A stretch of 64,000 bases of DNA from Neckera pumila (GCA_963969595.1 OZ018417.1:12898501-12962500), one strand, 5' to 3'; numbered from the stretch's first letter, positions 46,773 to 60,583 are shown. The notes: generated from the sequence alone by a model not told the origin. A program made the numbers and translations.

Positions 46773-49425
46773 ATGGAGCTTGGAAATGGGGAATGGAAGA
46801 AGAAGAAGGGTGCAACAGCAAGCAAGCAGCATCTGTTGGTGATGCGTCACGGGCAGCGTTGGGACGACGTGAATCGGGCGTGGCGGCACGAGGAGGGCGC
46901 CCGGACGTGGGATCCGCCGCTCACGGCGGTGGGCGTGGAGCAGGCGGTGCGAGTGGGGGAGAAGCTGCGAGGGCAGGGGGTGAGAGTCTCGAGGATTGTG
47001 GTGTCGCCGTTCTTGAGGTGTGTGCAGACGGCCGCGGGGTTCATCAAAGGCATGTTTCCCGATGGCGACGACGAGGAGGGCGCCATCAATGTTAAGGTGA
47101 TCGAGGTTCTCTGGTTGAATTGGTGATTGAATTTTGAAATTGCTTGTATGCGACGTTGAATTGGTGATCGAATTTGGGTATTGCTTGGTTACGAGGTTGA
47201 ATTGGTGATCGGATTTGGAAATTGCTTGTGTGCGACATTGAATTGGGTTGATCAAGGGGCATGTATCAAGTGACAATGGCGACACTGACGTCGCCAGTGT
47301 CAAGGTCGGTTTCTTTTGCACGCAATTGCGATCAGAACAGGTGAAAGGGTGATCGAATTTGGATATGGCTTGTTTGCGACGTTCCATTGGTGATTGGAAT
47401 TGGAAATGCTTGATTACTACTTTTAATTGGGTTCATCAATGGCATGTATAACGATGGCGATACCGATACCGCCTGCCTTAAGGCTGGTTTATTCTGCTCG
47501 CAATTGCGATGAGAAGTGGTTGAATTGATGATCGAATTCGGACATTGCTTGTTTACTGCTTTGAATTGATGCTTGAATTTTGAATGGCTTGTGAGTATTG
47601 TACTTTTAGGGTTTAGGACTGTTAATTATGAGCATGGTCACACACACGTTCTCGTCTATCAAGGCAAAGTTGCATATGATTTCCATCTGTGGAAATCATA
47701 TGCAATTTTGTTTAGCGAGTCTTTGCCGAATTATAATGAAATTTTGCAATTATAATGAACATGGCAGATTTACAAAGTCAAAATTGCTTCACATTTCGAC
47801 ATGACTACTTTTCCAAGATTGACTTGTTTTTTGAACTTGAATTTTCTTAAGCATTCGTTCAAAACTCCCATGCTGCTCCTCTTGGTACTTGCTATGTTAT
47901 TAATGGCAAGATAGCAAGCTCGCATACCGAATCATATAAATGTCTCATAGAATCAGAATGATGGATCCATATTCTTGAGTAAAGCAGTGGGTCTTTAAAG
48001 ATGTTAAGTTGAATGAGTACAGCATTGACATGGGGTTTGATCTTATGTTTATGCATTTGAAGTACAGGTTTCCATAGAGTATGGGTTAGCGGAGCTTATG
48101 AACAATCGAGCAATCAGATATCCTCCTCATGATCCCCAGAGTAGCAAGGATTGGATTTTGTCGTTGGACGAGCTCGTCTCTGCTCTGCCAAGTGGAGTGG
48201 TAGACTTTTCAGTGCTTCCCGTTCTTTCCCAGGTCAGAGAAAATTGCACCTTTGAATCCACTCCATCCTGGTTTAAAAGAAGTAAACATATACTCCATTT
48301 TAAACTAGAATTGATAAACGGAAATTTATACTGATATTGTACTGCACAATAGCCTTAATTTAGTCTAATGCTCTGAGCACAAATTATTGTAAACAATTTT
48401 TGCAGCTGTGCTGTCAACTCATCCATACTTGAGGAAAGTGTGAAGTACAGAAATAAGCTTAATCGTACACAAAGCTGTGAGAATTCAGATGGAGCGCTGC
48501 AAACAAGGACTACTGTTTAGTAGTCGTAGTAATTTAATACCGGTAGCACGATTGAACACGGTTCATTTCTTGAATGTAAGCTTAACTTATGTCTGGTCTG
48601 TTGAAGTATCGCTTTCTACCTCCTGAGTGCCCGACATACAAATATAAAATTCGCTCTGAATGCTCATACGCAATTAGAGTACCTTCCAAAACATGAAAAT
48701 GAGAGTCATGACGTCCTCTTGACACACGTCCTTTTGTGTCATGCATATCTTGTCGCTGTGGTCTGCGTTGAAGGACTCCAGAACTCATTAGAATATTGTT
48801 CTCTGACAGTTGCCCGATTGGGAGGAGTCCTACGAAGATGGACATCGCCGGTACATCAACACTTTCCTTGCTGTTGCTGACATATTTCCACAGGACAACG
48901 TACTCTGCATCTCTCATGGTAAGCATTTTTCAACTGATCCAATTTCATGTGCCAGGACCACGATGGATTCCTAATATTCTGTTATTGCAGTAAATTCTGG
49001 TTCCAGGAGAATCAACATAGGAAAACGTAATGGACGATATATGAAGTTGCCCTGAATTTTGAGGTTGAAATCATGCAAATTCAATAGCAATTGAAGCTCA
49101 TGGAATACACACTAGCGTCGACGTTTATTTGTGATTTCGTTGAAAGTGTTAAATTTGTAGACCAGTCTTACAATCATTAGGACTCGGGCACTGTTCATCA
49201 CAAAACCTATTCTTGTCTTCTGCAGGGGAAGGATTAGCAATTTCAGTTTCAAGCTTCAGCCCCAAAGTATCTGTTGAGCATGTACAAAGAATACAATATT
49301 GTGCTTACACACAAGCAGAGCGTGAAGTTTTCAGTGAGACGTTAGAGTCTCCAATTAGAATGGGATCATGGAAGCTGCTTACAGCATCTGGATTTCAGTT
49401 TAAAGACAGTTCCCCGAGACGATAA
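46773..49425 (+). CDS. histidine phosphatase (phosphoglycerate-mutase-like), 4 exons, 265 aa
   Basis: Exons are 46773-47096, 48068-48232, 48810-48918 and 49226-49425; all introns are GT-AG and the frame stays open. The RHG motif is at residues 25-27 (LLVMRHGQRWD), with the conserved WDPPLT, VSPFLRCVQTA (Arg82) and a second catalytic His at 199 in CISHGEG. The family uses a phospho-histidine intermediate to remove phosphate. Plant members closest by motif are the uncharacterised 'phosphoglycerate mutase family' proteins related to UBASH3/Sts phosphatases, not the glycolytic mutase. The substrate is unknown. There is no signal or transit peptide, so it is probably cytosolic. The gene is convergent with the phosphorylase gene. 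Intron 1 contains extra copies of the exon 1 tail. Confidence 0.9.
47037..47482 (+). repeat. exon 1 tail repeated twice inside intron 1
   Basis: The last 60 bp of exon 1 (47037-47096, GFIKGMFPDGDDEEGAINVK) has diverged copies at 47245-47304 (LIKGHVSSDNGDTDVASVK) and 47429-47482 (GFINGMYNDGDTDTACLK). The period is about 190-200 bp. All three end in AAG; the second is followed by gtcggt, a usable donor, and the third by gctggt. The spacer, with its aattggtgatcgaattt words, is repeated as well. Confidence 0.75.
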
Positions 49426-49935
49426 CTCCATGTTTTCAAGAAAGGGATGATAACCAAGAACAGGTCATAAGTGGACTAATTGTTACTGAAAAGTACATAG
49501 TTAAAATCAAGCGAATGTAAAAAGGAATATCAGCGGAAGAGTTAAAGCATACAGTTAGAAGTTTACCCAAATGTATCATACACAAAGGCCTGGAATTCGT
49601 GACAACGGGTATGTAGAAATTTTGTCAAAAGACATAGGGCAATAGCGGAGGATCAGAATGATATTAGAATAATCAGATTGCGATAGCAATACAAGCAATC
49701 CTGTAACAGTCTCTTTCTCTCCGGCGTCACATTCTAGCCTCCCTAGTCACTGAGAGCTCTTGTATTCATTCAAACAAGCATTTGCTGCGACGTTACTACT
49801 TATCGTCAAAATTTGTTGCCAAATCTCTTCAAAGGAAATGTGGATAGGATGATACAAAATTGCCCTACCCATGATCCATTACAAAAGCATGATACTCCAG
49901 CTGGCGGAGCTTTTTATTTCTGTATCTGATGAGAT
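49426..49935. other. shared 3' region between convergent genes
   Basis: 510 bp between the two stop codons holds both 3' untranslated regions. No terminator-like structure or further gene seen. Confidence 0.6.
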
Positions 49936-52900
49936 TCAATGATGTACCGGTGAGGACTGCCACAGAAAGGAAAACAGAAACAAGTGTTAGTCATTAATGA
50001 GCGATCAGATCCGGAAACTCCAATGGAGGATGACCAGCAAGAAAAATTGTTTGCATAAAAATTCAGATGAAGTGCGGATCTCTAGTTCTGTCATGAGTCC
50101 TAATTCTTGCAATGTACCCAAGCAATACATCCTAGGGCAAAAGTCAGTGCCCTTATTCTTGTTCACTAAAATTTTTTTACGTGTATTGAGAGCCTACCCC
50201 TGTAATATCCGATGTGTTCCATGAAAACAACTGGCAGAATTAGGTCCGATGATAGAATTAGAGCATCCCAATTTAGGTGGGAAGCACATGCCGAGTACTG
50301 ACTACCTAGCAGATTTCGGGTTAAGGATTTAGGATTTTCGGGGCTTGGAGTAGGATGCACTTACCGTAACACTCCAGATCGCCTTGGCATACTCGGCAAT
50401 TGTTCGGTCACTGCTGAAAACGCCCATCATGGACGTACTCACGATACACCGCTTTGTCCATTCAGATTCATCTACGAAGACCTGATCCACTGCGTCCTGC
50501 AGCAAAAAATAACAGCACCAAATTGCTTAAACAAGTACAACAAACACTCACATGAAACTGTCGTGCAATATCTGGAAGAAGATCCTGCTCCTAACCTGAG
50601 CATCAAGGTAAGAGGGCCAGTCATGGGCTAGCAAGTATTTGTCCCTCCCTTCCCGCAAAGAGTACAAGATAGGCTCAAACTCTTCATACGGTCCGAATTC
50701 GCCCGCCTCGATTGCATGATAGACCTGCCAATGCACATTCTCGTAAGCCATAGCCACCAGAAATGCGGACAAAACTAACCTAAGCTACCCAAACGCCAGG
50801 GTTTTGCAATTTTAGAATGCTTCACAACTCGTTTTTGAGGGTTTTATGATTACTGATAACGTGAACCACAACAACCTCCCAAGCTACCCACAAACGAGGT
50901 TTACATGACATCAGGGCACATCACAAATCAACTGAAAACATCAGCTAACCTAACCTAACCTAACCTAAAAAGCTACCTAGAAGCCAGGTCTTTATAAGAT
51001 CAGAACGCACCACACCTAATTTTAAGGGTATTATAAAATCATGAACAATGCAAGTCTCATCCAAACAAGAAACTCTGTAAGAAAGGAGATCACAGTCAAA
51101 GATGCTTCCATGGGATACTTAGTAGATGCAATCCTCATGGTTCAAGGGCAGTCTAGGTTATACCAATTTGAAGAACCAAACTTCAGCAATTCATAGCATA
51201 TTCATACGGTACCCAAACAATACATATTCTAGTGTATTAGAATCGACTCGAAAATAGGAACCAGACCCTCACAAATAAGACTCCATTCTAATAACGTGAA
51301 TATTATACACAGCAAGTCATGGGACATAAATCCTAAACCTTAAACCCGTACCAAACCAGTTTTAGATGCCATCAGAGCAAATCAAAAATCAACCAAATAT
51401 GAGAGCCAATCAAACCTCAGCTAACAAACTACCCACATTTCAAGAGTTTCATGTATCAGAGGTCAAAATTAGGTCATGGTGATGGAAAAAGGACTTCCAT
51501 ACCTCGAGAAGTCGTTCGTCGAGGAACTCCTCGCCCTTATGCTTTAGATCATGAAGAAGCCCTTCCACTTCTTCAGAAGAGGCTCCAAACACGAACATGT
51601 TCTCTCGGCCAATCGCATGGGCGATCTCAATGTTCGCCCCATCCATGGTGCCCACAATCAACCCTCCGTTCATGACGAACTTCATGTTGGACGTGCCGCT
51701 GGCTTCCATCCCAGCTGTTGAGATGTGCTGGGAGATGTCATTGGCAGGGATGATCACCTACACATGTTTCACAAGCATGCTGCGTCATCACCATGTCCAA
51801 TTTGGATTTCCAAAAATTGTCATTTTTCTTTCAGTTTATTGTATATACTCATCATCAAAAGTAGGATTGCACGATAAATGTGGAAACAAATAGCTGCATT
51901 GGTTTTCCATGAAGAATGCATTCAAGCAATTGAATTTTCACATTATATGTCAAAAACATATGAGAGACATACCTGTAAAAAATCATACAAAATTTCCATC
52001 CATGTTATACATACAACGTGATCATTTTCACATGTAGTGTGTTATAGTCAAATTATAACCATGCATTTTGAAGTAGAATCAACAAGAACTCTGCTATTAA
52101 AGTAATATGTGTAAGAGAAAGACAAACCCCAGCTATGAGATGTTACCTCAGCAAGCGACACGCTGTAGTTGGGAATGAACACCACTTTCAATAAATCTCC
52201 AACCTCGGGGTCATTGTTCACCTTGGCACCAACCCTGTGTACAGAGTTGGTGACTATTAGGGAGCTAGTAGTAAGGTAGAGGACACTCTTCCCTTTATTT
52301 CAAATATTGCTTACAAATGCAGGTTGATGTACTTCTATCAGAATATGATGGTGATAGAATTGCATGCTTGTAGTCCTAATTTAAAAATAACACAATTCTT
52401 CGAATATTTTATGGATCGTAAAAGTTGAAAATCCTCTATCCCTAGTTCTGTCATCTAAAAGCAGTGTGCGTTCTGTACCTGAAAATGTATTTGAAAGAAT
52501 TGATAGAGGACAGGAATAGGTTCCTTGACGGTTTTAGAATCCTCTACCTTATGTTCAAAAAAATGCAACAAAAAGTTCAAAATACCTAAGCTGGAAGATG
52601 ATTGAAAGTAATGTACTCACGCGTTAATGAGGTGAATAATTCGTTTTGCCAGGTAATACCCTGGTGCTGCCTTCCCGGCAAAAATGGTCACATGAGGCAC
52701 AAACTTTTCTCGGTCTGCAGGTGAGGCTCTCTGTAATTCAAGGCCAGGAGAAAAAGGAATAATTGAGGCCAGTAAAAAACAAGAATGATGAAGAGCTCAA
52801 ACTTGGGGTGTCCAAAAAATGTAGGGTTTAGGGTTTCAAAGTTTAGGGTATAAGATGCCATCCTCCAATGTAAGGAAAATTTCAGAGAACAAGACTGAAC

Positions 52901-55900
52901 CATTACCTTGATGCAGATGTAGCGATGGATAAGACTCAAGATGTTCAAGAGTTGGCGCTTGTACTCGTGAATGCGCTTGATTTGCACATCGAAGAGCGCC
53001 TTCTCACTGACCTGAAACAAAGAAAGAACTCTATCAGCTGCAGGGTGTAAGATGCATTCAGAAATTGTAGTAGCCATATAAAACTAGAAACAAAAAAATA
53101 TGACTAATTCTTGACGTAGTAGTTTCAAGCACAGTTCGCTTACTTCGACACCACAATGACTCTTGATGAGTGCAGCTAGACGGGCTTTGTTGAGCTGCTT
53201 TGATGCTCTGAAATCTTGCTGCAAGATTTTGTTGCTGGCCAAATCTTTCATTCTCTGAAAACAAGCAGTCAAAGCCAAGAGACACTTCAATATACCACCA
53301 TCACATTCTTGAGAAACTACCTCAACACTTTTGGAAAAAAATTAGATTCTTTCAGCATGTACTCTACAATGAATCTCAGACTTTTAGATCCTTTTTCAAT
53401 TGTCATCTACAGTGAAGGGTGAGTTCTCACAAGAGGAAGAACGTTATGACCAGCTTGTACAGACAATACAATATCTTTTGGGAAAAGTGTGTAACTACTC
53501 CAATATCAATAATCAAATTATATCATGTCAACTGGGTCAAATATAAATGTATCACTCTCATTGTTGATCCCTTTACAAAAGCTAAGACGCGGGCCTTGAA
53601 GCTTTAGCGCAGGTATGACATCTTAATACCCAAAAACTAGCGTAAATAAGAGAGTAATAAGACATACCCGCAGTAAATCCAGCTTCAGAACCCATTCATC
53701 GGTCTCCACAGCTTTGCTGATGATCTGCAAATAGGCATACTTGGTCAGATTTCTTGAGCCCATTGACCCTGCAGGATGGCATTGGCCCCGAACTGCCCAT
53801 GCAAAAAGAAGAAATTCCACTTTGGAAGCTGATTGTCAGTCACAGTATTTTCATAACATACTTCTAATGTTCAGAAATGATTTCATTTTTCTACTTGCAC
53901 ATTTTGTGACACTTCTTTAACTTTCTAAATGATTCATTTATGCAGGGCATGTAAATACCTTGCTCAGGCTAGGATTTGCTTGCAGAATCCACCGTCGTGG
54001 AGTCACACCATTAGTCTTGTTCTGGAACTTCGCAGGCGTCAGTTCCACAAACTCCGGGAAAAGAGAGGTTTTTACCAAGCCGGAGTGAATCTCAGCTACA
54101 CCATTGATAGCGTGGGATCCAACGGTAGCTAGAATGGCCATGCGCACCATCTTCGTCTCGCCCTCTTGAATGATGCTCATCTTAATCAGCCTCTCAGTAT
54201 CACCTGGCCACCTGGCCTCAACAACCTAAAAAGAAAGAAAATTGAAGGTCTTATCAAAAATTGCTCATATCATGCTCACTTCAAAAAGCTTCTCTTCCCA
54301 TACCAGAGGTAGGTCATCGTTCATCTTCTGGATATCAGAACTGCTTTACAGATTTATCAAATTAGCAGCGTCTTAAAAACTGCAATCTGTGTTCCATGAT
54401 TTGCCCTTCTTTTACCAAACACAAGCCACTTACAATCAGGATGCAGATCTTGTCCCAGGTTCAAGGACATTGTAAGAGCCACCTTCGATTGTACATGTTG
54501 AAGCTTGAGATGACAAAAAAAAATTAACAATTTGGAGCAATTCATTATTTATTAATTTACATCATTTACTTCAATGTTCGCGTTATATTCGATCAAGTAA
54601 CAAGAATGAGCATGAAGAGGTGGCGCTTACAGATAACCATATTACATGCTAAAACTATTCAAGACAACAAGGATTCAAGCCACCTAGTTTGAGGTGAATT
54701 GGACAGTTGCTAGTGTCTCAAATACACCATGAGATATCATAAATACAATGAATTATTTTAAGCATGTTGTGTCACCCTTAGTTGCACATTATGCTAGTCC
54801 AAACTGTAGGCTTGTTGCTTCGACCTATGCAATCTAACGTGACCCTGAGACTAACAAATTGTTACAAATAGGGAAAAGAAACAAGTGGAGTACCTGGAGA
54901 TGCCGATGATTGATTTCATAGATGATTTGTAAATGGCGTGGCAGCAGCTTCTGCATCAATGGGACTGACCATTTCTCAAGCGCCTCTGGAAGTATGGTGT
55001 GGTTGGTGTAACCAAACACCCGAGTAGTGATGTCCCAAGCTTCATCCCAAGGCATTTTCTGCATTCAAAAAAAGGGATCAACAGTGCACTATTTGATAAG
55101 AGTGTCGACTTTGAAGGCATTAATATGAACTTTCATGCAAAATGTACGCACGTTAAGTTGCAGACCTACATTTTTTCGCTAAGGTTCTTAGGATACATAT
55201 GAAAAAGAGCCTTTTAAAAAATGCACGGTGTAGATTGAGGTGAACATGTTGAATAAGTGTAGTTTGGATCTTGACCTATAAACTTGCAACTGCGATAAAA
55301 TGTTCTACACTTTGGTTTCTATAGATTTGAAAAGTGAATTGGAAACTAGACTTGACGATATTCATTAACCTAATCGAACTTAAAGCAATTTCAAGGTGAC
55401 CATAAGATTTGACCAAGAAGCATCCGATATGTGGATGCTTGAACCTCAAAGGCTTAACTGCATAGTATATTATTAGGTACTGACCTCCTCATCTAGGAAG
55501 AGGCGCATGAGCTCTGGAATAGCGATGGTGGGATGAGTGTCATTGAGCTGCACAGCAACTTTGCTGTCAAAATTTGAGATTGCGTCTCCCGATTTCTTGT
55601 AACGCTTCATGATATCCTGCACAACCACAAAGAAAGCTGATTAAGGTAACACCACTTCTGCCGAGTCCAGTGCACAAAGCATTAATAACTACAAAATAAA
55701 GTTCCTTCCTTTTCCTCAATTTATGAAGGTTCCAAGCAAGAAGATATGTGCATCCAAAACGGACACTTGAAATATGACGATGAATACTGGGTGAATACCC
55801 TCAGTGCTCAGTAGAAGAACACTTTCTTCTTTGCCATGTCATTTTTCACGTCACATACGATGCGCAAAGCATGCCCAAATGTGTGGAAAAAAACTCCCTC

Positions 55901-58900
55901 CATCTTTTTTGCCATTCCTCTTCCGGTAAGTCATAGGAATATGAAATATTCTCTCATTCAAATACTCTAACGAAGTTTTCGCGTACACTTGCTACGTATT
56001 TCCAAAATTTCAAGCCGCATACTTCAGTTTTAAGAACATCAAATATGATCGAAATTGTTCTAAATATGTTCAGGTCATGAAATATTCTGTAGAAAAAAGC
56101 AGAATATGCTTTCATACTTGAAAACGTTGCTCTAGGGTGGAGACCACTTCCTCTGATAGACCAATGGCATGCTTTCCTCGAGTGCGGGAAGCCTTTAAGT
56201 TAAAATAAGCAACTTTGGAGCAAGTATGACACAACCGAGTGTTATAAAACTGCTTGCAAGTGTCTCAGTCTTGTTGCAAAAATGAAACAAAGTACCGGTA
56301 AATAATGAAGGTGGATACTTTTAAATGAGTAGCATATTGGCTTAATCTTATCTTAAAAGCAAGATTAGTTCTTGTTTTCCTTACTAAAAAACGTTCATAC
56401 AGCTGGATATTTACCTGAAGAGTAGCAGCTACAAAGAAATATTGTTGCTTGAGTCGCAACTCTTTCCCCTCATCGTGGTTGTCATTGGGATACAAGACAG
56501 AGCTGATTGCCTCTGCCCTATCTCTAGCCTCCACTGCCTTACTGTAGTGGCCATCATTAAAATCGGCCAAACCAAACTCTTCCAAAGGACGCCTGCACCC
56601 CCAAAACCAGGGTCATCGAACTGGGTCGCATTGTAGACAAGGCTATTAGAAAAAATTGCAGATGGACTAGAAACATCAACACCTTAGTGCCTGAAGTAAA
56701 AATATAAGATTCACTTTCGAAGTGCATTGCTAAACTTTCAAAGCCTATTTTTACTGTAAAAAAACGAAGGGCACAGTCTCTTCATTCTAGTAGAATATTT
56801 GCTACTTTCCTTGAAGTTCCTAAATCTTTCATTTTCAACTCCTATACACTCAGCTCTCTAATAGCACACCCTGTAATTGCACATTCCTCAAAATACCCAC
56901 AGAATCAGTCATGTTGAATACAAACTGATTGTATACAACTCTTGCATGACAAAAATTTGTGAGCACATGTCAAAGCGCATTCAGAGGTTTCAAAAGCAGT
57001 ATCACTAAGGAATGTTGAATGTAATATGCAAGCAGCAACTCTTGCCATGTAGGTATTTAGGGGTTAACAACATACTGAACAGGCATTCCATGAGAACATG
57101 GTCCAAAATGAAGTGGCAACCAGCACAGATGAAATTTGGAGAATTATTCCTCGACAATAACACTCGATATCATTCGTTGCCAAAAGGTTTAAAAATAAAT
57201 TTAAATTTAAATTTAAAAAAGTTGGGGAATCAAATTTGCAGATGAAGATGAGAAGAGGGTGAGAGAGCATACGCGCTCCACAAACGCATGGTATTGGTAT
57301 TGAGAGTGCCGAAGCCAGGAATGGGAGTGTCATAGGCCACAGCTCGCACAACCTCCCCACCTTCCCACTTGAAGAGAGTCTTGTTTCCTTCCTCATAAGT
57401 GACCACATGTCCGTAGAAACGAACAGGAAAGACCACATCCAAACGCTCCACCTCCCATGGGTTCCCCTTGGCCAACCAGTAGTCCGGACGTTCCACTTGT
57501 TTGTTGTCCAAAATTAACTGTTCAAAGATACCGTATCGGTACCGAATTCCGTACCTGTAGTGCAATATGTAAGCTGAAGTGCATGGATTGAATCGAAATT
57601 ACCAATTAGAGGTTACCTTCTACTTGTGAAGAAGTATAAATCATAAATATTCAAAAAATAATATTTCTAGGAGAATTTTTGTTTCTGCGAATTTCAAAGT
57701 GAAGACTTGAAGAAAACACCTTCACTTGTCATATAGGGGCAGCCTTGAATAGTCTTCCAAAAGATTCAAACCATTCACAATTACTCGAGAGTTACTTTAG
57801 AGCCATATAGCGACAAGTGTAAAGTTGAAGACTTCTTGAGGTCATATTGGTTACACTTCAAAAGACCCCAAGAGGAGAGAAAGGGGGGACGGCGAACGGT
57901 TTTAGATACTGTTACCTAAATAGCATCGAATACTATTGATTGAAATAGTATACACTGATACAGCCACGCTCAATCTTTAGTTGGGAGAAAAGAGTGATGA
58001 AAACTCAATTTCTTTACAAGGATCGTAATCGCTCAATCTTTAGTTTTGAAAAAAGAGCGATGAAAGCTCAATTTCGTTATGAGGATCATAATCTATATCC
58101 AGGTGATAAGTAATAGATAATAGCATTAATAATTATAGGCAAATGCTTATATATATATACACTCAGAAGCTAAACCCTTGGCCAGGGGAGAAACTACTGG
58201 TACACTGTAGTGTTTACTACTCTAGGTGAACAATTTAGCTACAATACAAGATACTCTGCACTATTTTGCGCTTGCGTTCTCTGCTGATTATTTTTTCGAA
58301 AACGGGTTATCTCCAGATAGGAGTCCACACGAACCTATGAGATGTAAAGTGGGCCAGAGCAAATGAGGACGTAGGCATACAATAGAGGACTCTAGTAAAA
58401 TTATAGAAAATCAAAGGTCAATGAGATCAATTCCTATTTTCATCAAAAATTTTTTTTAGGCAGGACGATTTTTGAGGGTCATACCCGATAGAGGGGATGC
58501 TGAGTGTGGCCATTGAGTCGAGGAAACACGACGCAAGGCGCCCTAGGCCTCCATTTCCAAGACCTGCATCTCTTTCCTCTTCCACCTGAGAACTCAATCA
58601 TGCTACATCAGAGGAATCCAGGACAAAGGAAGGCGGATAACTCTGAAAACTCTGGAAACTCTGAAAGCTTAGGGGGAATACAAAAAATTTACAAACGGGT
58701 TAGAATTAGACATTACCGTCTCTTCAAGGCGGTAGCCCTCAGCCTGCAAAGCCTCAGAATACTCACCCTGCATTACAAATCACCCTTCAATCAGTAAGAT
58801 TTAAAAAGCCGTGAACGAACAAACGGAAGCAAACATCCTAATCTGAGAAAACAATGGGTTACCACAACCTTCATACCCAGCTCATAAGGTCACATTCACA

Positions 58901-59483
58901 GAACTCGGTTTGAATGCACCTTCATCTGCAAATTCAAAATTGCATTGAGCAATGATCGCCCCACCAAATACTCCAGAGAAAGGTAGTAAATCCTCTTCGC
59001 ATTCTGAAACAAAACAAGGTAGCGAAGCAAGGTTGGTAAATGCCCTGAGACAAATACTTAGATGGTATCCAGTAAAATTGAACTGCTTCAAGAACAACGT
59101 CATAGAGTGTTAGAACAGTTTCGGATACCACCGTACAGAGGATATTCTACTTACTTCAAGACGAGGATCGTGTTAATAGCTTGACATGGAGTAATCGGAT
59201 GAAAACAAAAAAAAATTGTCACAACAAGAAAGCCAAATGAATTGCATTGCATTGGCTACGTTCGGGATTGTACCGTTTTGGTGTAATGCTCCTCGGTCAA
59301 ATTCCAGCGCTCCACCAGGCGGTCCCGCACACTCTGCGCCGTGGCCTCGTACATGACGGAGGCATCGAATGAAGCGGCCGGATGGGCGAACGTGACTTGA
59401 GCATGGTGAACCAGCTCCCTCTGCAACTGCTGATGCTCCGCCTCCTCCGTCGTCTGCTTCTTCCCATGGCCGAAGATCGCCAT
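49936..59483 (-). CDS. alpha-glucan (glycogen/starch) phosphorylase, 19 exons, 850 aa
   Basis: A GT35 enzyme releasing glucose-1-phosphate from alpha-1,4-glucan ends with a pyridoxal-phosphate cofactor. Exons: 59483-59274, 59003-58920, 58767-58717, 58585-58485, 57554-57273, 56592-56415, 56192-56118, 55616-55485, 55058-54894, 54225-53959, 53724-53668, 53254-53144, 53011-52907, 52730-52621, 52234-52147, 51757-51503, 50724-50596, 50496-50365, 49956-49936. All junctions are GT-AG and in phase. Motifs are GLGNGGLGR (123-131), QLNDTHP (350-356), [11 protein letters not shown] (495-505), RIHEYKR (584-590) and [10 protein letters not shown] with the cofactor lysine at 698. The length fits the family (about 840). 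No transit peptide and no large insertion between the halves as in plastid isoforms, so a cytosolic enzyme is likely. The first ATG of the frame is used. Confidence 0.92.
50943..50968 (+). repeat. AACCT pentamer repeat in a phosphorylase intron
   Basis: Four to five consecutive aacct units in the intron between exons 16 and 17. This is not the usual seven-base plant telomere repeat. Confidence 0.7.
56118..56192 (-). CDS. extra 25-codon phase-0 exon of the phosphorylase gene (exon 7)
   Basis: Between the exon ending AATLQ and the exon starting DIMKRYK lies an open 75-bp stretch reading [25 protein letters not shown] when split as [13 protein letters not shown] and [12 protein letters not shown]. 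It has an acceptor (aacttaaag) and a donor (CAA|gtatg). In phosphorylases I know, LQ is followed directly by DI. Since 75 is divisible by 3 and both junctions are phase 0, it can be included or skipped without changing the frame, giving 850 or 825 residues. It could also be a chance open stretch in an intron. Confidence 0.5.
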
Positions 59484-60583
59484 CTTACAAGCAAATATAA
59501 TATTCCCACAAAAGTTTCTACAAGGAACACTTGCTCTTCTCAATGCTATTCCTAGTCAATTCTTACATGGCCCGTGTGTTTCTGCATATCCACAAGCGAA
59601 ACCTTTAGAAACCTTGGGAACTCTTGCATGACAAGCAGTCTTCTAAAGCATGTACAACCATAATCAACACTGCCCAAAATGCGACACTTACATGTGACAC
59701 CTACATTTGGACCTAGGTCATCAAAACCTAGATATTGATTACACAAATTGTCCGCAATCAAAATATGAGCCTATGAAAGCCTATGAGAGCTATGAGAGCC
59801 TAGTGTCGGTTTTTAGTATCCGTAGAGACAGTGCGTTCGGTGCGTTGTGCTTTGAAAATTCATAACTTATTCATGCGGTCTGCTATTCCGTTGCCAGTAA
59901 TGCGTGCAGTTCGGTTGCCATTAAGATCCCATAAAAATCATTTATGTTTCATAATAGTAACTCTGCTCAGGTGTAAATAGTCAGAGCAAGAACAACAAAC
60001 GAGAAATCGTTAGCGGAAGGTGTATATTTTCTTAATCTTCCACGAAACGAGAGATTGTTTATGAAGTACAAGTTGAATTATGGACCGCGGGTACACAATC
60101 TGCAGAAACTTAGATTTAATAAAGGAAGCTTGATTCAGACGGAACTCAAGAAAATAGAGCATTGAATTCTCCGGGAGCGGTACAACCCCCGAACTATGAA
60201 GATCCAAAGAGCAATAGAAAACTAATCGAAAACAAAGAGTCATTTTCGACCGCACGTGCTTTTCCTATCAGCTTTCATAGCAATACAAGGCTCCTCCAAA
60301 CACGAAGATCCACCACCATGCAACTGTTCTTTCCTGAATGCTTGGTTGCCAATCTTGTGCATGCGCGAGCACACGTTGGGATACAAATATAAAATATATA
60401 ATTACAAAACAAGCGCTCAAGGAATCCAGTAACTTGCACGGGAACACAAGCCTCCTCCGCCAAGAAACTAGCATAACATTAAGCTCTACCACGCAAATGC
60501 AAGGCACACATTCAGCAAAACCTCAATCAAATCTCTCTCACAAACAAAACACGCACTCTAGCAGCAAAACAACAACCAGGAGA
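59484..60583. other. upstream region of the phosphorylase gene
   Basis: Should hold the 5' untranslated region and promoter (minus strand). No clear TATA box or coding exon. Near 59770-59800 there is a short repeat of tatgagagcctatgagagc type. Confidence 0.4.

Noticed and set aside
46752..47387. 211-codon minus-strand frame over exon 1 of the histidine-phosphatase gene
   Set aside because: Antisense to an exon with clear catalytic motifs. It crosses the intron boundary and has no domain.
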